Of a DNA stretch of 33,723 bases, positions 31,001 through 33,723 are shown piece after piece. The stretch is from Podochytrium sp. JEL0797. Lineage: Eukaryota > Chytridiomycota > Chytridiomycetes > Chytridiales > Chytriomycetaceae. The stretch is from contig JADGJG010000177.1 of NCBI GenBank assembly GCA_027596195.1, positions 1 through 33,723 on the forward strand, read 5' to 3'. Position 1 is the stretch's first letter, and the number at the start of each line of letters is the position of its first letter. The position numbers and the translations under genes are program-made. The notes below the pieces were generated by a model, which saw nothing but the letters and a program-made list of their open reading frames with translations, was not told the origin of the DNA and searched no databases.

Positions 31001-32296
31001 CTTCGGCTTCCTCAAGCGTTCCACCATCGACAATCACTTCCTCCTCCGCTGCTTCAACAACCGCTTCCGTGACCGTCGCGTCATCAACAAGCTTGCCTTC
31101 CACTACTTCGGTTTCTGCGAGCACCACAACAGCTCCCATCTTGTCCTCCTCTGCTTCTGCGAGCCCAACAATGGTTTCCTCAAGCATCGTGCTATCGACA
31201 AGCACTTCCTCTTCCACCGCAACAGCAACCATTTCGACAAGTGTCGCGTCATCAACACTTTCGTCTTCCTCTGCTTCGGTGTTAGCGAGTACAACCGTTT
31301 CCTCAAGCGTCGCTTCATCCACAATTTCGTCTTCCCCTGCTTCATCCTCTGCAAGCACAACGGCTACTTCCACGATCGCGTCGACAACTACATATTCCTC
31401 CGCTTCTGCTTCTGCGAGCTCAACAATGGGCGCCCAAAGCGTTACATCTGCTCCGACCTCCACAAGCACAGCGATTCAGACGTCCGCTATCACAAATTAC
31501 CTCTCAACCAGCGCCACAACGTCGTCTGCGACCCCCACACCAACCTCATCACCAGCGGTCGCGACGGTACCCAACTGGCCGTACCTCGGTTGCTACAAAG
31601 ATTCATTCGCCAACCGAACTCTCCCCACACAGCGTTTTGGTCTCTCGCCTATCACTGTCGAAACGTGTTTGGTTTCTTGCCAGAAAGGCGGCTTCGGATA
31701 TGGAGGCGTTGAGTTTGGAAGTCAATGCTTTTGTGGAAATACGGTTCCCATTGCGGCGCCCGCGACTGTTTGCTCAACAGCATGTGCAGGAAACAGCACT
31801 GAAGTATGCATGAATTTAGTTCAAAGGTCCGGGTAAACTAATCCCGCCATTCTTTTATTACACAGCTGTGCGGCGGGTCTGGCGCGATTTCTATCTACAC
31901 TTACAACACCACCGCCGTTCCCGCAACCAACCCAATCGTTCCAAACTGGCCATACATGGGTTGCTACTCTGACTCTCCGTCCAGCAGAACGCTGACGTCC
32001 TTGCAATCCAACAAGTTGATTGCCACAGTGGAAAGCTGTGCCACCGCATGTGCCGCTGGAAAATTCCAATACGCGGGGCTCGAGGCTGGGAACCAATGCT
32101 ACTGTGGCAACTCTCTTACGGCTAGTGTGTCGACCGCGTGCACGATGGTGTGTCAAAACAATGGTGCTGAGGTAATTATCGCATGCTTTTTTTACTTTGC
32201 CGCAAACTGGAAGCCTATTAATTGTTTTTTAATTTTCTCCAGCTCTGCGGAGGTGTGAATGCGTTGTCAGTGTTCCAGTTTTCGAGTGGGCGTTGA
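25100..32296 (+). CDS. giant secreted PQQ-propeller / ASH-domain / six-WSC mucin-like protein
   Basis: Fifteen exons join in phase to 2,088 residues: 25100-25197, 25282-25448, 25602-25705, 25758-25849, 25894-26677, 26738-26995, 27060-27647, 27708-27912, 27972-28549, 28607-28999, 29054-30109, 30168-30536, 30589-31803, 31866-32171, 32243-32296. The N terminus MLRRLLLASIAFSEITA is a signal peptide. A PQQ-like beta-propeller follows to about residue 545 (NNNLYAVDAVAGTVL, GYFYFYPSISPIQAYKYG), then about three ASH/Hydin-like Ig domains (545-880; FGTVTVGSSVALNVTF). Six WSC domains start near residues 881, 1015, 1365, 1488, 1892 and 1996, each with GC(F/Y)-x-D, CYCG or CFCG, and CGG. Ser/Thr-rich linkers (about 1110-1360 and 1575-1885) should be O-glycosylated. 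No C-terminal membrane segment or GPI signal is seen (end FSSGR), so it is probably released or wall-bound through glycans. Confidence 0.9.
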
Positions 32297-33141
32297 TTTT
32301 TTGGACGTTTGGATTCCTAGCGTTTCCTTTTTGAATCTTCTAAATATATAAATTCGGATCCTTTATTGGAAAGGCGGAGGAGTTTTATTCCGGATTTGCA
32401 TCTCCCAGAGAAACTTCTGCCAAGCCACGATCCTGCTGTATTCGTCTCGGCTTTAACCGCAAATCGCTGGAGTGGTTTCCAGATATCCTCTGCGCCTGAT
32501 GTCCCCTCGGTTTTCGGCCCCAGCCGTCTCTCACAAAACTCCAGCAGTAATGTCGTCTTAATCATTGACATCCTGGACACTTTCCACTCCCTCTGCAACA
32601 ACGCCCTGTGAGGTCGACCTCCGGCATACATGTGACAGCAAAGCGATGAAGTTCACATAAATGCAGTTTATTTATCAAACTCTGAGCAATAAGGATCCTG
32701 TCGCTGTCGGGGTGGAGATATGGGCAAAAAAAATAAAAGGGGTGGAGATATAGGCAATCGTGGCTTCAGACGCGTTGAAAATGCATGTATTCAATCTCTG
32801 TGTGCATAAATATGTGAAAGAATTTTGAGGGGAGGGAAAATATTTGGGTAGGTTCACCATCAAAACCCTCTCTTCCTGACACAACGCGTGAGCGAAGGAG
32901 TCCATGAAGAAAAAGCTTTTCAGTGTCCCGATACAATAGGCGCTCGGGATTTGGATTAATGAACCGGATTCTTAAACCCCCTCAAAGTTTTGAAACAGCA
33001 GATTTCAACAGCGGTGCGAGTAGGCTTGAAAATTGGAACATAAACACAATTTATTTGTCAAAATATGATCAAAAAAACTGGCAGCCAATAAATGTGAAAT
33101 ATAGACAAGAAACGCTTTCCATACCAGCACTGACCACCCAC
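32297..33141. other. intergenic region, 845 nt, with duplicated 3'-UTR-like segments
   Basis: No convincing gene. GGGGTGGAGATAT-GGGCAA occurs twice at about 32711-32756. Minus-strand AATAAA signals occur near 32668 and 33051, in similar surroundings (ACATAAA, about 6 nt, TTTATTT-GTCAAA on the plus strand). The left one may be the leftover 3' end of a second copy of the Tyr-rich gene. Short open frames on both strands (for example 32366-32611 plus and 32317-32631 minus) overlap each other and neither has clear coding character. Confidence 0.45.
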
Positions 33142-33723
33142 TCAGTGGTTCTTGGAGTAAGACTCGTATCCCTTGTTGTAGCTCTCGCGGTGAGGCGCGT
33201 AGTTGGATTCCTTGGAGTAGTAACCGGTGGAGTAGTCGGGTTCGCCGTAGCTCTTGTCGTCTCCATAGCTCTTGTAGTCACCGTATCCCTTGTACTCGTT
33301 GCCGTAGTAGCTCGATTCGTCGTCACCACGCTTGTAGTAGGTGGGAGCGTACTTGGTCTCGTATCCCTTGCGGTAGCTCTCACGGTGAGGGGCGTAGTTG
33401 GATTCCTTGGAGTAGTAACCGGTGGAGTAGTCAGACTCGCCGTAGCTCTTGTCGTCGCCGTATTCCTTGGACTCCTCGTGACCGTACTCGACCTTGTACT
33501 CGTTGCCGTAGTAGCTGGACTCGTCGTCACCGCGCTTGTAGTAGGTGGGAGCGTACTTGGTCTCGTATCCCTTGCGGTAGCTCTCACGGTGAGGGGCATA
33601 GTTGGATTCCTTGGAGTAGTAACTGGTGGAGTAGTCAGACTCGCCGTAGCTCTTGTCGTCGCCGTATTCCTTGGACTCCTCGTGACCGTACTCGACCTTG
33701 TACTCGTTGCCGTAGTAGCTGGA
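33142..33723 (-). CDS. Tyr-rich tandem-repeat protein, 3' part (5' end outside window)
   Basis: An open frame enters from the right edge and stops at TGA 33142-33144, giving 193 residues without a Met start. It is made of a 68-residue repeat (204 nt) seen almost three times. Each unit has SSYYGNEYK, EYGHEESKEYGDDKSYGE, DYST-YYSKESNYAPHRESY and KGYETKYAPTYYKRGDDE. The last unit is shorter and altered in its first part (EYKGYGDYKSYGDDK). It is very rich in Tyr, Ser, Lys, Glu and Gly and should be disordered; codons are strongly C/G-ending, which suggests high expression. No family was recognised. A structural, wall-linked or condensate-forming role is only an inference. A minus-strand AATAAA at about 33051-33056 fits its 3' end. 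Confidence 0.8.
   Translation of the reverse strand, partial: SSYYGNEYKVEYGHEESKEYGDDKSYGESDYSTSYYSKESNYAPHRESYRKGYETKYAPTYYKRGDDESSYYGNEYKVEYGHEESKEYGDDKSYGESDYSTGYYSKESNYAPHRESYRKGYETKYAPTYYKRGDDESSYYGNEYKGYGDYKSYGDDKSYGEPDYSTGYYSKESNYAPHRESYNKGYESYSKNH
33180..33723. repeat. 204-bp tandem repeat inside the Tyr-rich gene
   Basis: The segment CTGGA ending at 33723 recurs ending at 33519 and, as CTCGA, at 33315, giving a period of 204 nt. The two right-hand units differ at only a few positions, several of them synonymous. The left-most unit has diverged more. The array continues beyond the window. Confidence 0.9.

Noticed and set aside
30639..31469. Long minus-strand open frame (276 aa, Glu/Val/Ala-rich)
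   Set aside because: It is the antisense of the Ser/Thr-rich linker of the giant WSC gene; repeated TCN and ACN codons avoid stops on the other strand.
33069..33599. Thr/Arg-rich minus-strand frame with an ATG
   Set aside because: It is a shifted frame over the 204-bp repeats. The Tyr-rich frame has better codon use and continues through the window edge.
33180..33723. Regular repeats considered as a CRISPR array
   Set aside because: The 204-bp units are coding, contiguous and have no unique spacers.

Overview
The window reads as nuclear DNA of a fungus, probably an early-diverging one of chytrid type. Genes are packed on both strands and cut by short GT-AG introns, mostly 44-120 nt. There is a complex I accessory subunit (NDUFS4), an Ase1/PRC1/MAP65 spindle protein, and several secreted WSC and chitin-binding (CBM5/12-type) proteins. 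The fungal assignment rests on this gene content and intron style; the chytrid assignment is an inference. Exon coordinates below were joined by eye from splice consensus, phase and protein continuity.

Layout. 1-1000: the 3' end of an unrecognised gene entering from the left (+) and a small unrecognised spliced gene (-). 1143-1886: a small three-exon gene (-) for a predicted mitochondrial peptide, whose start codon lies 15 nt from that of a divergent TMEM62-like membrane metallophosphoesterase (1902-4465, +). 4522-5739: a nitronate monooxygenase-type flavoenzyme (-), convergent with TMEM62. 6254-6877: a universal stress protein (+). 6891-7320: a small signal-peptide-bearing unknown (-). 7403-8273: NDUFS4 (+).

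8999-12690: a tandem pair of related secreted Cys-rich/WSC genes (-). The left copy is largely intact and carries a chitin-binding module; the right copy has several frame breaks and looks like a pseudogene. Their upstream regions are homologous, and a third, 5'-only relic lies at about 15303-15660, on the far side of the intact ase1/PRC1 gene (12687-15200, +).

16123-16983: a LigB-type (DODA-like) extradiol dioxygenase (+). 17061-17429: a coiled-coil unknown (-). 17527-17849: a tentative tiny MADS-like gene (-). 17848-19194: an adiponectin-receptor/PAQR-type membrane protein (+).

19331-24752: a two-gene unit, GNAT acetyltransferase plus a metallo-beta-lactamase-like (DUF4336-type) protein, occurs twice in the same order and orientation, with an MFS transporter between the two copies. 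The copies differ in intron content.

25100-32296: a 15-exon gene (+) for a secreted protein of about 2,088 residues. It has a PQQ-like beta-propeller, about three ASH/Hydin-like Ig domains, then six WSC domains separated in two places by long Ser/Thr-rich mucin-like linkers. Every WSC domain is split by a phase-0 intron at the same place. 33142 to the right edge: the 3' part of a Tyr-rich protein (-) built of 68-residue tandem repeats. No rRNA, tRNA, CRISPR array or intact transposable element was recognised.
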